Shown: positions 49,001 through 62,800, counted from the first letter of the stretch. The stretch: DNA of 64,000 nt from Citrus sinensis (GCF_022201045.2 NC_068562.1:11035001-11099000), one strand, 5' to 3'. Numbers and translations are program-made. Notes: generated by a model from the letters alone, not told the origin.

Positions 49001-52000
49001 TGGACCAATCAAGGGAAGGCTTTCTTCATTTTGACTGGATCTAACAAAATCAGATTGGCAGAAAGAGAGCCTGGAAGCTACATTCTGGGAACTGCTGGTT
49101 GCTTCCCTACCACTGGAGACCTCTCTTGGTTCAATATCAGATGGAATCAGACTCTCCCAGTCTCTAAAGCTAGCAGGTAATGTTGAATTATCACTTTCTT
49201 GGGTTACATTATGGGAACTATGGCTCTTAGAAGTAGTAATACACTTGCCAGCCAATGCAGCCTCAAATTGGAGATGTCTACGTATACCACGTTGATGTGA
49301 AGTGGATTCCTACATTTGATTAGAAAAGTTACCAAACGCAAAGTGAATAACAAAACTAAACCGGCAGCACTTTCATTGTTCGAAAGCAATACGTGAAAAA
49401 TGATAATCTTCACTGATAAAATAAAATAAATCAGCTTCTCACGATTTTACTGTCATATTCAATAATCCTTCTATGGATGATACGAGACCGAGACTAAAAA
49501 ACAGTAAGAACGTAAAACTTAAAGAAGACAGCAGTTTGCACCATGCCACATTGTAAGTTTCTGACATAGAAATTGGGCTAAGAGATGATACGAGCGAAAG
49601 ATTAAGGTCAACATAGAATGAATAATATCTGAACCTCCAATGAATTCACCCTTGATAAAAATCTGAGGAAACGTAGGCCAATGGCTGTGTAGAAAGTGAC
49701 AGCATTAAGAAAAACAAGCGTCTCAAGAGCAAAGGAACAAGAATGTCGTGCACATTTGGTATTGGTATGGAAAATATAGATGGCATTTTGTTGTTTGTGG
49801 CAGATGAAGATAATGGACTGGGAAAAGATTATACAACTATGGAGATTCAGGAGATCTATATTTTGCTTTAGTTAAGGTTGAAAAAGACCTGTGCAAAGAT
49901 TAATGGATCATGAGAAAGTATGTCTCTTATCATGAAGACTATTAATACCACAGATATATACCTTTAATAATCCTGTTGAGACTGGTCCTACATTCTCCGA
50001 ACTGTTTTTATCTGCTTCAACATTCTGCAGATTTTTAGGGGACTGACTTCTTCCATCCTGCCCATTATGTTGAGTACCTGTATTCTGCAACATTACATTC
50101 TGTGAAACCGACATTTCAAAAGAACTCATTGTATAAAGGCTTTTCTCATCAAAGTGTGCTGTGAATCTTAATCAATCAAAAATGATAATCAAACCTAGAT
50201 CAACTAATATTGGATACTAAAACAAGCGATTAACCAAGATTGATCACAACTAATCTCAAGAATTGACCAAAGATTGAAGAAACAAGTAACTCAGAAACCC
50301 AACACAGAGAACAAAAAAAGGACACACAACTCACTTTCTTGGCTGAAGAACAGGCCTCGTTTTTTCTCATTAATGACAAGAAATGTGAAGGGATTCAGGA
50401 TGAGATTATCAAGAATTCTATTGACACCTTAATCACTCTCAACCAATAGTACACAGAAAGTTATGCATTCATTGGATATGGTCTTTTCACATCAAAGCAT
50501 GCTGTAAATTTTGATCGATCAAACCCAGATGAACTAATCTTGGACACAAAAGCAAAAGACTAACCATGATTGGTCACAAATAATCTCAAGAATCAAAGAT
50601 TGAAGAAACAAGCAACTCAGAAACTGAACACAGAGAACAAAAGAAGCACACACAACTCACTTTCTTGGCACAAGAATAGGCCTCACTCTCTCATTAATGA
50701 CAAGAATAAACCAAGAATTCAAGATGAGATTATGGGAACTCTGTTGACACCTTAATCACTCTATAATATCTGCCAAGAAGGTTATGAACTCTATAACATG
50801 CCTCACTAACCAGCTCCAGCAAAGGCAGAGCAAATAAAAGTTAGTTATTCTAACTAACTTCTCTTACCAACCCAGCTTTGATGACCCCACCACTTTGACT
50901 GCTACGCAGTCAGACCTTAACAGCATTTGGAGCCTCTAATTGGACTTTGCATCACCCTTTTGACAAATCAGTATTTTATGATTATTCATTCCAAAATAAA
51001 GTAAATTTTTAAATTTGCATACTCGCCCGTGACACATACTGTTCATAATGTTGTGCACTAGAAAGAAGAAACGTATTTGACTCAACCTGATCAGCCTTTT
51101 CTGTGGGGGTTAACTTGTGCGAACCGTCAAAGCTTTCAGCATCCCTTTGCTCAATGGCAGTTTCAAATAAAGCAAGTGATCTTAAAGGGTCTTGTTCGGC
51201 TTGATCTGGCAACATATGCATGAAATCCTCTGAATTCCTATCATTAGCACCATTTACTTTTGGGCTGGTTATTGTGGGGGAATTAAAACCACTGCTTGAC
51301 AACTTTGACACATTCTTAGCTGGCTGCACACATAACTCATTAGAATTTGAACATCCCTCTACCTCCACAGGATCAGTCAGATAATCATCAACACACCCTG
51401 ATGGACTGCAAGACTGCAACTCCTTTTGCATGCAAGGAACAAGTACAGTACTCATTCGATTACCACAATCTCCATAATCTCTGCTAGCTGCATCTGCATC
51501 ATTGCTGAAGAAAATGCGAATAGAAAGAGTTCAAATATGACAGAATATATCAAAATAATCATTCAACTTTCCAAAGCACTAAAATCCCAGATTAAGATAA
51601 CTCAAACCTTTTCAGGAAGCTAGTTTCCCGCTGCAGATCCAATCGGGGCGTTCTAAAGACCGGCGGCGGGGTTGGAAATTGAGTTTCGAAAAACCTTTGA
51701 GTATACCTTGCTGCTTTAACTGAATTTATAGGAGAAAGGTTGCTAATGAAATTGAAAACAGGAGACTCCTGCAGTTACAAGAAGCATAAAATTGCAACTT
51801 AGAATTTCAGAATTAAAACGCCAGTCAGAACTTAAGCATAGAGTAACCAAAACCAAAACTGTCCTCTGTAATACATGTACTTCTTGAAAATAAACATCAA
51901 GATAAACAAACAAATAAGGCTCCGTTTCAATTCCAGTACATGTATTTGCGAAAGCATTTTCAAATAAAACGACTTATTGCAAGCATCCATTTAAAAAAAT

Positions 52001-52465
52001 AAAAAAGCTAATATAAAAAATTTATCTTAAAAGCACTTTGAAGTCCCGTTTAACCCGCAAATGTTTTCATCTATTTCAATAAAACATTTCAAAATAAACA
52101 CGAAAGCAATTTTAATTATTTGAAAACTCTCTAAATGAAAAAGGGAGAAAAAAAGAAAAAAAATTGAAAAAATCAAAATAAAAAAAAAGTGTTCCTTGAT
52201 TTTGAAAATCGAACTGACGAGCAATTCCACTATTTCCACCCGCCGAAAAAAAAAACACGATTTTGTTTGGTTACCATGCAAGTGTAATACTAGGTAGATC
52301 CAAAACAGCAAAGTCGATCAGATCACATAATGCAGAAAAAATAAAACGACATCATGTTAATCTAAAACGAAAAAGAGTGGAAACCAGACTAACTTGAACG
52401 GCCGGAGACGAGCCAGGGGTTGACAATGACGTGGCTTTAATCCGATCGCCCTCAGGAGACTCCAT
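46071..52465 (-). CDS. TSO1-like CXC-domain (CPP family) DNA-binding protein
   Basis: A nuclear cysteine-rich polycomb-like protein of the TSO1/TCX (tesmin, LIN54-related) family. These bind CHR-type promoter sites and act with plant DREAM/MYB complexes in cell-cycle and floral development. Eleven exons join in frame (minus strand): 52394-52465, 51608-51768, 51023-51504, 49962-50158, 48928-49309, 48608-48821, 48439-48513, 47658-47838, 47486-47584, 47136-47202, 46071-46708; 855 aa. The N-terminal [14 protein letters not shown] motif is diagnostic. A basic PKKKRKK stretch precedes two CXC repeats: [19 protein letters not shown] (515 on) and [16 protein letters not shown] (605 on), joined by the conserved [10 protein letters not shown] linker. 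The intron after exon 6 has a GC donor (AG/GCAAGT). Intron 4 carries a copied piece of the GRXS15 gene, intron 3 a tandem duplication. Which paralogue it is (TSO1, TCX2 or TCX3) is open. Confidence 0.92.
49620..49758 (-). pseudogene. Copied GRXS15 exon-intron fragment
   Basis: These 139 bp match 59969-60107 in the GRXS15 gene without indels and with three substitutions, all in the intron part. The copy holds the end of GRXS15 intron 4, its acceptor (CTACACAG) and the first about 65 nt of exon 5, coding for [20 protein letters not shown]. It stops before the exon's own donor. It sits inside intron 4 of the TSO1-like gene in the sense direction. Confidence 0.95.
50135..50763 (-). repeat. Tandem duplication around the TSO1-like exon 4 acceptor
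   Basis: Copies at about 50135-50440 and 50475-50763. Shared blocks include AAAGATTGAAGAAACAAG, AACACAGAGAACAAAA, CACACAACTCACTTTCTTGG and TTGACACCTTAATCACTCT. The first copy contains the real exon 4 acceptor (ATTCACAG at 50159-50166, read on the minus strand); the second holds a related but weaker version. Confidence 0.85.
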
Positions 52466-53327
52466 GTCGATCCGAAACCGTCAAAACCCTAACAGCTTCT
52501 CTCCGCATTGTATAATTTCCTCTCTACAAAAGAGAATTCTTTTCCTTTAAATTTTTTCATTTCTTTATTACCGATAACGAAGATAGAGTTTCGTTTTTGC
52601 ATTTTTGAACTCGTCACTGAGCGGGAATGTAGTTTCGTATCTCTCGCTTCTTCCTTTTTGGGCTGTTTTCTGGGCCTAGTCCATTCAGACCCTACATTTT
52701 GTCTTATTACACCTCAAGTCTCTGAGTAGGACTAAATTGAAATAATCCATAACTTTGTGGAGTAAAGTACTATATTTATAAAATATGAGGACAGTTTGAA
52801 TATTTGAAAAGTCACTCATGGATGTTTTCATTTGTTAATTATGTTTAAAAATTTAATAATATAAATATTTTAATATTTTTTTATTTTTAACGATACTTAT
52901 AATTTTATAATTTATTTATTAATAATTTTAAAAATTAAAAATTAAAATAAAAAAATGAATAGAGCATAGAGATTTCACTTCATCCCTGTTTTCTCTCTAA
53001 ATAAGAAAATAGGTAAAAAAAATTTTCCATCTCTTTCCTAAATAAAAAATTAAATATAAAATTATTCTCATATTCTCTCCAAATAGAAAAAATCTCTGAG
53101 AATACTATCCCCGTAAAGATTTTTGCGATCCCTACACAACACTTTCGGCATATTACGGGCCGGTTCATTTTTTATGCTCGGGTCACCCGACCCAAATCAT
53201 CGTCTTCTAAACCAATAAACCCCAAAACATAAACCCTAATACAATGAAACTAACTTCAAGTTAAAACACTTGTATTCTTCTTCCTTTTGATTAGTTTTCC
53301 CGCATTTTCCTTTACTTTCCCACGCTC
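52466..53327. promoter_or_regulatory. Divergent promoter region shared by TSO1-like gene and PWP2
   Basis: The 862 bp between the two start codons hold telo-boxes (AAACCCTAA) at 52484-52492 near the TSO1-like start and 53231-53239 near the PWP2 start. Site II-type motifs TGGGCT (52659-52664) and TGGGCC (52671-52676) lie between. Telo-box plus site II is the known signature of plant ribosome-biogenesis and proliferation genes, fitting both neighbours. The middle (52740-53120) is AT-rich and may be transposon-derived. Confidence 0.6.
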
Positions 53328-56300
53328 ATGAACTACCGCTTTCAGAATCTCTTGGGCGCGCCCTACAGAGGTGGCAACGCTGTCTTATCACAGAACACAA
53401 AGCTCATTTCACCGGTTGGTAACCGAGTGTCTGTCACAGACCTAATAAAGTCCAAAACTGTGACGCTTCCCGTCGAATCATCGTCGAACATCTGTCGCAT
53501 CGCCGTCTCACCGGACGGGACTTTTCTGTTGACCGTCGATGAGAACCAGCGATGCCATTTTATCAATCTTCACTGCCACGTTGTTCTTCATCGTGTTAGA
53601 TTCAAATATCCCGTAAATGCCATCCTGTTTAGTCCTAATGGCAAGTACATCGCCGTCGGTACAGGTAATTTGATGGATAATTAATAATTTAGGTGTTGAA
53701 TTCGGGTTCAATACTTTCTAGGGGGTTTATTTTAATTTGCACCAAATATGCCCAGACTTTGCCTCAAAATCACTTTCTTGGCGAAAGAACCTAAAAGTGC
53801 TTTTGAAATAGCAGCTATGAAGTATTTTTCTTAAAACAAATTCACATACTTTTTTGACACATCTGTTATAGGAAAAAAGCTCTGATTGAGTACTTGACTC
53901 TAAAAGCACTTCCTAATAAAGTGTCTATAAAGTACTATCGAGTTTCTTTTGGTTGTGTCAGAGAAAGAGAGAGTTTTGCTTTTGAATTTTTACTTTAGTT
54001 TGATTGGTAAGTGTATTTTACAAGAGATTTTCTATTTTTATGAGTTTAATTCTTTTTGTTTCTCCTTTGGAATTGAATTGATTTGAAAATTTAAATTAGC
54101 CTTAAAAGCAATATGTTTGTGGAATTTGCAGGTAAACTGGTGCAAATATGGAGATCACCTGGGTTTAAGAAGGAAGTGTTTGCTTTCGAGTTAATAAGGA
54201 CTTTGGCTGATTGCAATGACAAAGTTACTGCATTGAACTGGAGTCCTGATTCTAATTATTTGCTTGTTGGTTCAAAAGATTTGGCTGTGAGGTTGTTCTA
54301 TGTAAAAGAAAAATTAAAGGGCATTCATACCAATAAGCCGTTTTTACTTTTAGGCCATAGAGATTCAGTTGTGGGTTGCTTTTTCAGTGTTGATAAAAAG
54401 ACTGATAAGGTAAATAGGATTTACACAATTGCTCGTGATTGTTACATGTTTAGTTGGGGTTTTAGTGGCAATGATGGAAAAATTGATGAAACTATGGAAG
54501 ATTCAGAGCCACCCTCTCCAGGTACTCCAGAGATGGAGCGTGAAGGTAAGAAGAGAAAGGATTTTGATGGTAAAGATGAAGAATTAGGTGAACAACAGGA
54601 GTATTTGCATAAGCAGAAGTGGGGGTTATTGAGGAAGGATGATTTTTCGCAGGCACCATCAAAAGTAACAGCATGTGATTATCATAGGGGGCTTGATATG
54701 GTAGTTGTGGGGTTCTCAAATGGGGTCTTTGGTTTATACCAGATGCCTGATTTTGTGTGCATTCATTTGTTGTCGATTTCTAGAGAGAAGATTACTACAG
54801 CAGTTTTTAATGAGCTAGGGAATTGGCTGGTGTTTGGTTGTGCAAAGCTTGGGCAGTTGCTAGTCTGGGAGTGGCGTTCAGAGAGTTATATATTGAAGCA
54901 GCAGGGGCATTATTTTGATGTAAATTGTCTTGCTTATTCACCTGATTCGCAGCTATTGGCCACTGGTGCAGATGATAACAAAGTCAAGGTATTGTATTTT
55001 AGTTTCATTCCTAAGATCATGTAGTTTAGGATTATATATTTGTTTACACTTGTGAAGTTATCTGTTAGCATCCCTCCAAGTAACAAATTTAATATCATTC
55101 TTTGTAATGTTGCTTGCTTTTTCTGTAGTTGAAGGGCACATATTATATTGCTTTACTTGTCCTGAATCACCTTGCACTATATTCACTTTTTGCAGTAAAT
55201 GATTTGGTAGATTCCTTCATATGCACTATATATATATATATATATATATGATCAGTTTGTTGGATGAATGGCTTAATATATGATGTGAGTTGCTCCGTGT
55301 TAAACTTTAAATAGCTTGAATATGTTTCTTCCAGTTGACAAAGAACTAGTTCTAATTTTGCATTCACATGGTGTTCTTGGCTTCAGTTCAGCATTTTTGT
55401 GTAACCATTGGTTATATTTTTAATCTATGATTGGGACAATCTTAAGGTGACTCTTTATTTTTTCTTGTTGTCTCATACTAAACACAGTCTAATTTCAATT
55501 AAGTAAATCGAAAGGGTTCAAATCAATAAAGTATTTTCTTCTGAATATTCGTCAATAATAACCTTCCTTCGTTAAAATTTGTGCTGAAAGACTTGAACTC
55601 ATGGTGAGCTAATGATCTTCTTTGCTGCAGGTATGGACTGTTTCATCGGGCTTTTGTTTTGTGACATTTACCGAGCATACTAATGCTGTCACAGCTCTCC
55701 ATTTTATGGCTAATAACCATAGCCTTTTAAGTGCATCTCTAGACGGGACAGTTCGTGCATGGGATTTGTTTCGATATAGAAATTTTAGGACTTTTACTAC
55801 CCCTTCTTCTAGGCAGTTTGTTTCTTTGGCATCAGATCAAAGCGGTGAAGTTATTTGTGCTGGAACTCTAGATTCTTTTGAGGTATACATGGTTATCATC
55901 ATTAACTTATGATTGTGCTCTGCTATGATAATTTATTGATCCTGATAGTTCTTTTCTAATGTCTGTACAATAGATATTTGTTTGGTCAATGAAAACGGGT
56001 CGTTTGTTGGATATTCTTAGCGGTCATGAAGGCCCCGTTCATGGCTTGGTGTTTTCTCCTACAAATGTGAGTTATCTTTTGACCATGTTTGAACTTTTTT
56101 TCCTTGAAGTGGTTTCATTTTACTATTTCCCTAATCCGAGTCTTTGAAGCTTGCACCCACTCCCTTCTTTATGCTGTCATCCCATATTCTTGTTTTTCTA
56201 TCTAATTGCTATCAGAAGAAGAAGATATTATAAATTTATCAGACATTTCATCTTACCTCTTGACTCTGAATGGCTTAATGTGGTTGTTCTTTTTTCACAT

Positions 56301-58790
56301 GTAGGCTACCTTAGCTTCATCATCATGGGATAAAACTGTTCGGTTGTGGAATGTTTTTGAAGGAAAAGGTTCTGGGGAATCCTTCCCTCACACACATGAT
56401 GTTTTAACAGTGGTTTATCGGCCAGATGGGAGACAGTTGGCTTGCAGCACATTAGATGGACAGATTCATTTCTGGGACCCACTTAATGGTGAGCTAATGT
56501 ACACTATTGAGGGACGCAGGGATATTTCTGGAGGGCGTCTCATGACTGATCGCAGATCAGCAGCCAATTCTAGTTCAGGAAAGTGCTTCACAACATTGTG
56601 TTATTCTGCTGATGGAAGCTACATATTAGCCGGTGGAAGTAGCAAATACATTTGTATGTATGATGTTGCTGATCAGGTAAGTTTGTCTGCAAAAGCATGT
56701 AAATACATTGGTGTTGAATCCTAGGTTATTTTATAATTTTTCTGTGGCGAACCTAAAGCTGTTCTTTATTTTTGCATTGAAGTTTGCATGTACATTTCTA
56801 GAGTGTTTGCAAAATTTTAACGTCCTTAAGGGTGGCGGATAGTTAAAAGTGCAATGCAGTAATGAAGATTTTTAGGGAAATGGTACAGTAACTATGTTCG
56901 ATCTTATCTATTGGGATCGAGACCCTTACTTAGAATATATCTGCAGTAACTAATGACCGTTGATGGTGTACTGGAAATTCTATTTGGTGGATGTCTAAAG
57001 TATTGGAATGTTAGCATTTCTTTATTGTGCTTGTAGTTGGTGAAACTTTTGGTTCTTTTGACACAGAGCGAGAGTTACCCTCATCACCCTTAAGGAAATC
57101 CAAAATAATTCTGCTGAATGTTATACTTCCGTAGGTCTTCCAGGGGATTATAATTGGTAACTTGTTTGAAACTTTAAAATTTTAAAAGGGATGGAATTAA
57201 GGTTTCTTTCCCTTTCTGAGTCTAAATTAGGAGGAGGTCAGTTTGTCACAAATACTAGTTTTATGTTTATTTCAAACTAAAGTGGTCCAGCAGATTCACA
57301 GATTTTATTTGTAAATGACCACACAGCCTTCCTTATATGTCTACTGTAGGTTTTGAACTTCGGTTGGAGGTGTATATTTTGGCCAATGAAGAAGTGACTT
57401 ATTTCATCCTGGTTAAATTGCAGGTTACAAGTTGGGCTTGATGAAGCTTTTTAATTAATGATATCATATTCAGAGACCATTTAATGAGTGTGTGCTACCT
57501 TTTAATGTCATTTCATTATAGTTGGGATTATCAGTTTGTCTGTGTCTTATGCCTAGCTTCATTTTTTAGGTCTTCAATATGTATCCTGCTCTTCAAATGT
57601 TTGAAGTTGTCATTTTCAATTATAATGCCTGAAATCTTCAATGCATGGCAAGTCAGATCTGTAATTCATTCTATCTATACTGCACAGGTTCTGCTGCGTC
57701 GATTTCAGATAACCCACAATCTCTCTCTAGATGGTGTTATTGACTTCTTAAACTCTAAGAATATGACAGAAGCTGGCCCGATGGACTTGATTGATGATGA
57801 CAACAGTGACACTGAAGAAGGTGTTGAAAAACAAACACGAGGGAAGTTAGATTATGATTTACCAGGAGCCTTGCCTAACCATGGAAGGCCTACCATTCGA
57901 ACTAAATGCCTCAAAATTGCCCCCACCGGCCGGAACTTTGTAGCTGCAACAACGGAGGGGGTTCTAGTCTATTCAATTGATGAATCCTTTATCTTTGATC
58001 CCACTGATCTTGACATAGATGTTACACCAGAGGTACTAATCAAAACCCCTGAAAGTCTATATATTTGCGCATTCTTAGTTATTCTAATAAGAAAATTGTA
58101 CACTTGGGGAAAAGTTCTTGATTTTATCTTTTTATGTCCTTGTTCATACATTTCTCATTGTAAGATGATACAAATAATGTTGAGGCAGTAAAAAATAAGC
58201 ACTCACTTTGTTTGGAATTAGCATCTCTTTCCTTCTGAGATTTGTAACATTGTTGTCTATTTAAATTTGCCACTCGTTATGTTTTGTTTACCTTATTGTG
58301 CAGGCAGTTGATGCAGCACTGAATGAAGATCAGCCAAACCGAGCTTTAATCCTTAGCCTTCGATTAAATGAGGATAATCTAATCAAAAAATGCATTTTTG
58401 CCATACGTCCAGTTGATATACCTGCTGTTGCCTCATCAATCCCTTACAGATATATGCAAAGGTTAATTGAGGCACTTTCAGATCTTCTGGAGAGCTGCCC
58501 ACATTTGGAGTTCATGCTACGCTGGTGTCAGGTATTGTTTCAATAACTTAAAATGCCCTTCTCATTTTTTCGTGCGTACACATTAGCTGGTTTACGGGAC
58601 TGATTGGTTTATATGGTAGGAGCTCTGCAAAACACATGGTAACACCATTCAACAAAATTCCAGAAACCTGCTTCCATCTTTAAAATCCTTGCAGAAGTCG
58701 ATAACCAGAATACATCAGGATTTGGCAGATACATGTTCCTCCAATGAATATATGCTTCAATATTTATGCTCGGTGGGTGCCAAGAAGTAA
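53328..58790 (+). CDS. PWP2: Periodic tryptophan protein 2 (UTP1), WD40 ribosome-biogenesis factor
   Basis: Nucleolar WD40 protein of the UTP-B subcomplex of the small-subunit processome, needed for early 18S pre-rRNA processing. Eight exons join in frame: 53328-53664, 54132-54988, 55631-55882, 55974-56066, 56305-56676, 57688-58032, 58304-58531, 58620-58790; 884 aa, the usual PWP2 size. It begins MNYRFQNLLGAPYRGG, a hallmark of the family. WD repeats fill about residues 50-640 (for example VTALNWSPDSNYLLVGSKD, VNCLAYSPDSQLLATGADD, VHGLVFSPTNATLASSSWD). An acidic/basic insert with EDSEPPSPGTPEMEREGKKR lies between repeats. A DDDNSDTEEG acidic patch precedes the last repeats. The C-terminal part (ALILSLRLNEDNLIKKCI to the end) is the helical Utp12/PWP2 C-terminal domain. 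No damage is seen. Confidence 0.97.
55226..55249 (+). repeat. TA microsatellite in PWP2 intron 2
   Basis: About twelve TA dinucleotides in the intron between exons 2 and 3. Confidence 0.9.
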
Positions 58791-59817
58791 CGTGTTCTCT
58801 ATTTATTGGTTAACATTAATAATTTTTGTTTAAGAAGCTGCTGCGCTGTTGTAAATTCCAACCCACCCCCCATCTATGTTGCTCGAGACAAATGATCCTG
58901 CTAGGCATATGCTGCAGCCTGTCTGTTGTAAAAACTTCAACACACTACCGCCAAGAAACCTAGTGTGACAATGCGATCAGCTAAAGTATCGAACATAGCT
59001 GTTCATAACGAAGTCTAAGTAGCATGAATTATGGTTATTTCTCTTATGATTTTATTTTGAGAGGGTGATGAATAGTTGGGTCTGTATCACAATTTTGAGT
59101 TATTTAACACCTTGAAAGCAAATTTGCTACAGAAACATCGGCTCCATTGCTAGGGGTTGCTCATGTTGTAGTTTTTGACGTCTGATTGTGAAAGAGCATA
59201 GAGAATGAAAGTTTCTTTTTAGCATTTAAATTGTTCAATTCTTCCATGCTCATCTGTAACATACTTCTTACTTCTCTTTTTGAAAAAAACAATTATTCCA
59301 TAATACATATGCATGCGTACATATATATATATACACATTTTTTTTTTTGGAAGTCTAAAATTTAATTAGAACAAATATTTTAGAACTCAGAAATACAATA
59401 TCCTTACCAATAGGTACGTAATATAAATATTACAATTTGGGAGTCATCCAACAGAAATAAAAGAAACATTCTGTGGGTAATACTGCTATTTTATTAATCA
59501 GCGAACCTAAAAAAAATTAACCACTCACTTTCAAAATTCAGGGAGAAAAAGAGGAAATAATCAGGAAAGTTGCAGAATACAAATGTCCAGCACTTCCCAC
59601 AAAATAATTTTTTTCTTACTGCAGTTGAAATTATTTAATTTATTTCTGCTCAGCTGTATAAACTAATTAAAAACAAGTAAACGGGTATGTAAAGGAACAG
59701 ATCCAGTCTTGTCGGACGAAAAAAGGACTTATCCCATCGCTTTATAGCAACAAGAAACTCAGAAAATGGTAAAAGACCTGATAGACTATTCCTCGCTTTA
59801 CATTCCACAGCAGGAAA
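58791..59817. other. Convergent intergenic spacer, PWP2 / GRXS15
   Basis: Contains the 3' flanks of both genes. Apart from a short TA-rich run near 59320 and a poly-T near 59340 nothing stands out; no gene is supported. Confidence 0.55.
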
Positions 59818-62800
59818 TCAATCTGACTTCTGGTTGGATGCAATACCTTTGAGCTTCTCCTTTAGTTCACCAGACTGTAAAGGACAACACAATATTCAGG
59901 CAATGGCATTTCAAAGAAAGTCAATTCACACTCAGTACCTAAATAATGTGATACCTGGTGCATATTTAGAATAATATCTGAACCTCCAATGAATTCACCC
60001 TTGATAAAAATCTGAGGAAACGTAGGCCAATGGCTGTGTAGAAAGTGACAGCATTAAGAAAAACAACCGTCTCAACAGTAAAGGAACAAGAATGTCGTGC
60101 ACATTTGTTATGTCTAGCAAATAATGAACCATTTATACATTTAAATACTTATGGATTTATCAACGGAGAATAAACGTATTCAACGTTGAAGGAAAAGCCA
60201 CTATCAAGCTGAACAAAGCCAAGAGAATTAAACACAAATACAGAAACTTGCAGATTTAGATAAAAGATAAACTAAGTCACCATAGAGGTACATACCCGTC
60301 ATTAACAAACAATTCAACAATGTATCAATAACGAACAGGAGGATAAAGCCTCAAGCAGAGGAATTAACGATGCTTAGCACAAAATATCAACTGGGACAAG
60401 GTCATATCTTTTATTTTTATTTATTCTCCACATATAAACACTAGAAAGTGCAGAAAGCATATTGATTCATACAATTCAAAATAGAAGAGGCTCAAAAAGG
60501 CATTATAGAAGAAATTTATCAGAAATTAGTTTAATATGTAGAAAGAAAATTTATTGAACAACATTTCCGGAGCATCTGACTCTCACTGCGTGAGTTTCAG
60601 CGTTCAACTAATCCAAAAGGGCTAAAAGGACACATCTACATATCAAATATACAGGTAGACGATGATAATCCACCAGATTACAAATGAGCGAGCTCAACAT
60701 CACTCTTGCATTTTATTTGATTGAGAACTATCTCCAACTACTTCACAACAGTTTTTATTTTTACTATGTATCAAGTATCAAGCAGACCATATTGAATAAC
60801 AGAAAACAAGTCATCAACGTTTTCAACCGTCATAATTTATCAGAAGACCTGCCTCATCACCCCTAAACCGAAAATAAAAAAATAACATAAATGAAAAACC
60901 AGACAAAGAAACCACCAAAGATGCTGCTGATGATGATAAATTCCAACATTTTACAACCCAAAGATAATAGGGAAGGAACACTAATGTTATTTGGCAGCTG
61001 AAAGCTACCCAGTAGCAGGATAAAACATTACTGAAGTAGGTTAAGAAAATTTTGAGAAGCTGTATTTGCAAGTTATTATGACATGAGACGCACTAGAAGA
61101 GTAAAGTTTCAAGTCACATGAGAATGGATTCTCTGGTGATTATGCCGAAATCAAAGAATGATATTTGAGATTCTAACCCATCACATTGATGGCCTTTAAC
61201 CTAAGTAAAAGTTCTGGGTATTTTGGTTATATATTAACAATGCATTTTGATCACAAGTTGTCACATTAATTGCAAGTTGTATCTTAGAAAATTTTAGTCT
61301 CATTCAAGTTCAAGACCATAATTAGAAATCGAGATCAATCCTGCCAAGATCAACTGACCTGAAAGCTTTTACTGCACTTTTAAGCTCTGGATCTTCCAGA
61401 ATATTTCTAGCACTTATTGGAACATCTGCACAGGCCCACAACCATGAATTAAACTACTCTAACCAGTAATATAATTGGAGAGAAATTAACAAATAAAGCT
61501 TAGACGAAGCAAATATGAAGAGGCAACTAGGCCAATGATGAACATAATCTAGCCAGAAATCTTTTAATAATTAGCCGTTTATATAGATTTTTTGATGCTG
61601 ACAATATATTCAATCAGAAATTAATTTGATTTTTTCCATCTCAACCAGAAGAAAATATATCCAATGTACACTGACAATAACTTAAATATAAACAAACTGC
61701 ATGATATATTGTGACCACTTTCAGCGAGTCAATATGTTGTTTTATGGAAAATATATCTCATATAACATTATAATACTGATTTACATACTGTGACCAGGGA
61801 AAAACTTAATCAGGAAATGGGGGAGGCAAGATGAGGTTCATAGGCTAAGCATAAGATTGCCTATCACATTGCTCATGTGATGTCCATTACCTCTGTTGAT
61901 ATCAATGAGAACTGATACAACAATAAGCTTAACAAGCATGTAAAATAATTGAAAAAGTTCAGAGTCCAAAGAACAGAAATAAGAAAACTTACTATATGCG
62001 CCCAGTACACGCACTGCCAGCGAACTGAAACCACATTGAGGAAATTCAGGAACCCCCTTCATGTAAAGCATCACAGGGTTTTCTTTGACATCCTACAGCA
62101 GAATTTGATCACCACTTAATGGACATAGAGCTCCAAAAAAAAAAAAATTAAAAGAAAAAAAATTAATGAAAACAAAGCGAAACATGAAGTTCAAAATTTC
62201 CATCATAAAATAGTGTTGATGATTGACAAGACATCTGTACCTGCTCAACAACTTCCTTTAAAGAAAGGCCAGAGGCGTCGACCTTGCTAGTAGGTCTAAA
62301 ATCCTCATGTGTGTCAGGATCATTGGGCACATCAGTAGAGTATTTCATCCCATTGCGGTACAAGGATCCGGATACCTACTAACAATAAAACGCAAAAGCA
62401 TGAGCTATTGTTCCTATTATGATAATAACAAACATACTAAGCAAAATACTTCATATTTTGGCAGTGATGGATATGATAATACGACGACTTTGTAAACATG
62501 TCTATCACTTAGCTCATTTGACGCCCATGCAATTTGTAGCCCAGACTGAAGTGAATAAAAGTTTTTGAACACACTAACCCTCACAAATAAAATGTAATTA
62601 ACTCAGTGTTGGAACAAGAAAAAATTTTTTTTTAAAAAAAAATCTGATTTTGTGCTCATTGAGAATCCTTTTTGTAAAAATCATTTCTCAGAAAGTACCA
62701 ATCAAATTCTTCATTGAACCAGAAAACACTAACTAAAAATGGCACCAATCAAATTCTTTCCAACAGAAATCCATGTTTTCTCGTTTAAGCAAAATCTACT

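Noticed and set aside
49620-49758. Second glutaredoxin gene
   Set aside because: Only part of one exon and part of one intron are present, with no CGFS active site. It is a copied fragment.
50570-50755. Plus-strand open frame inside the TSO1-like intron
   Set aside because: It is the antisense reading of the second copy of the intronic duplication and lacks family features.
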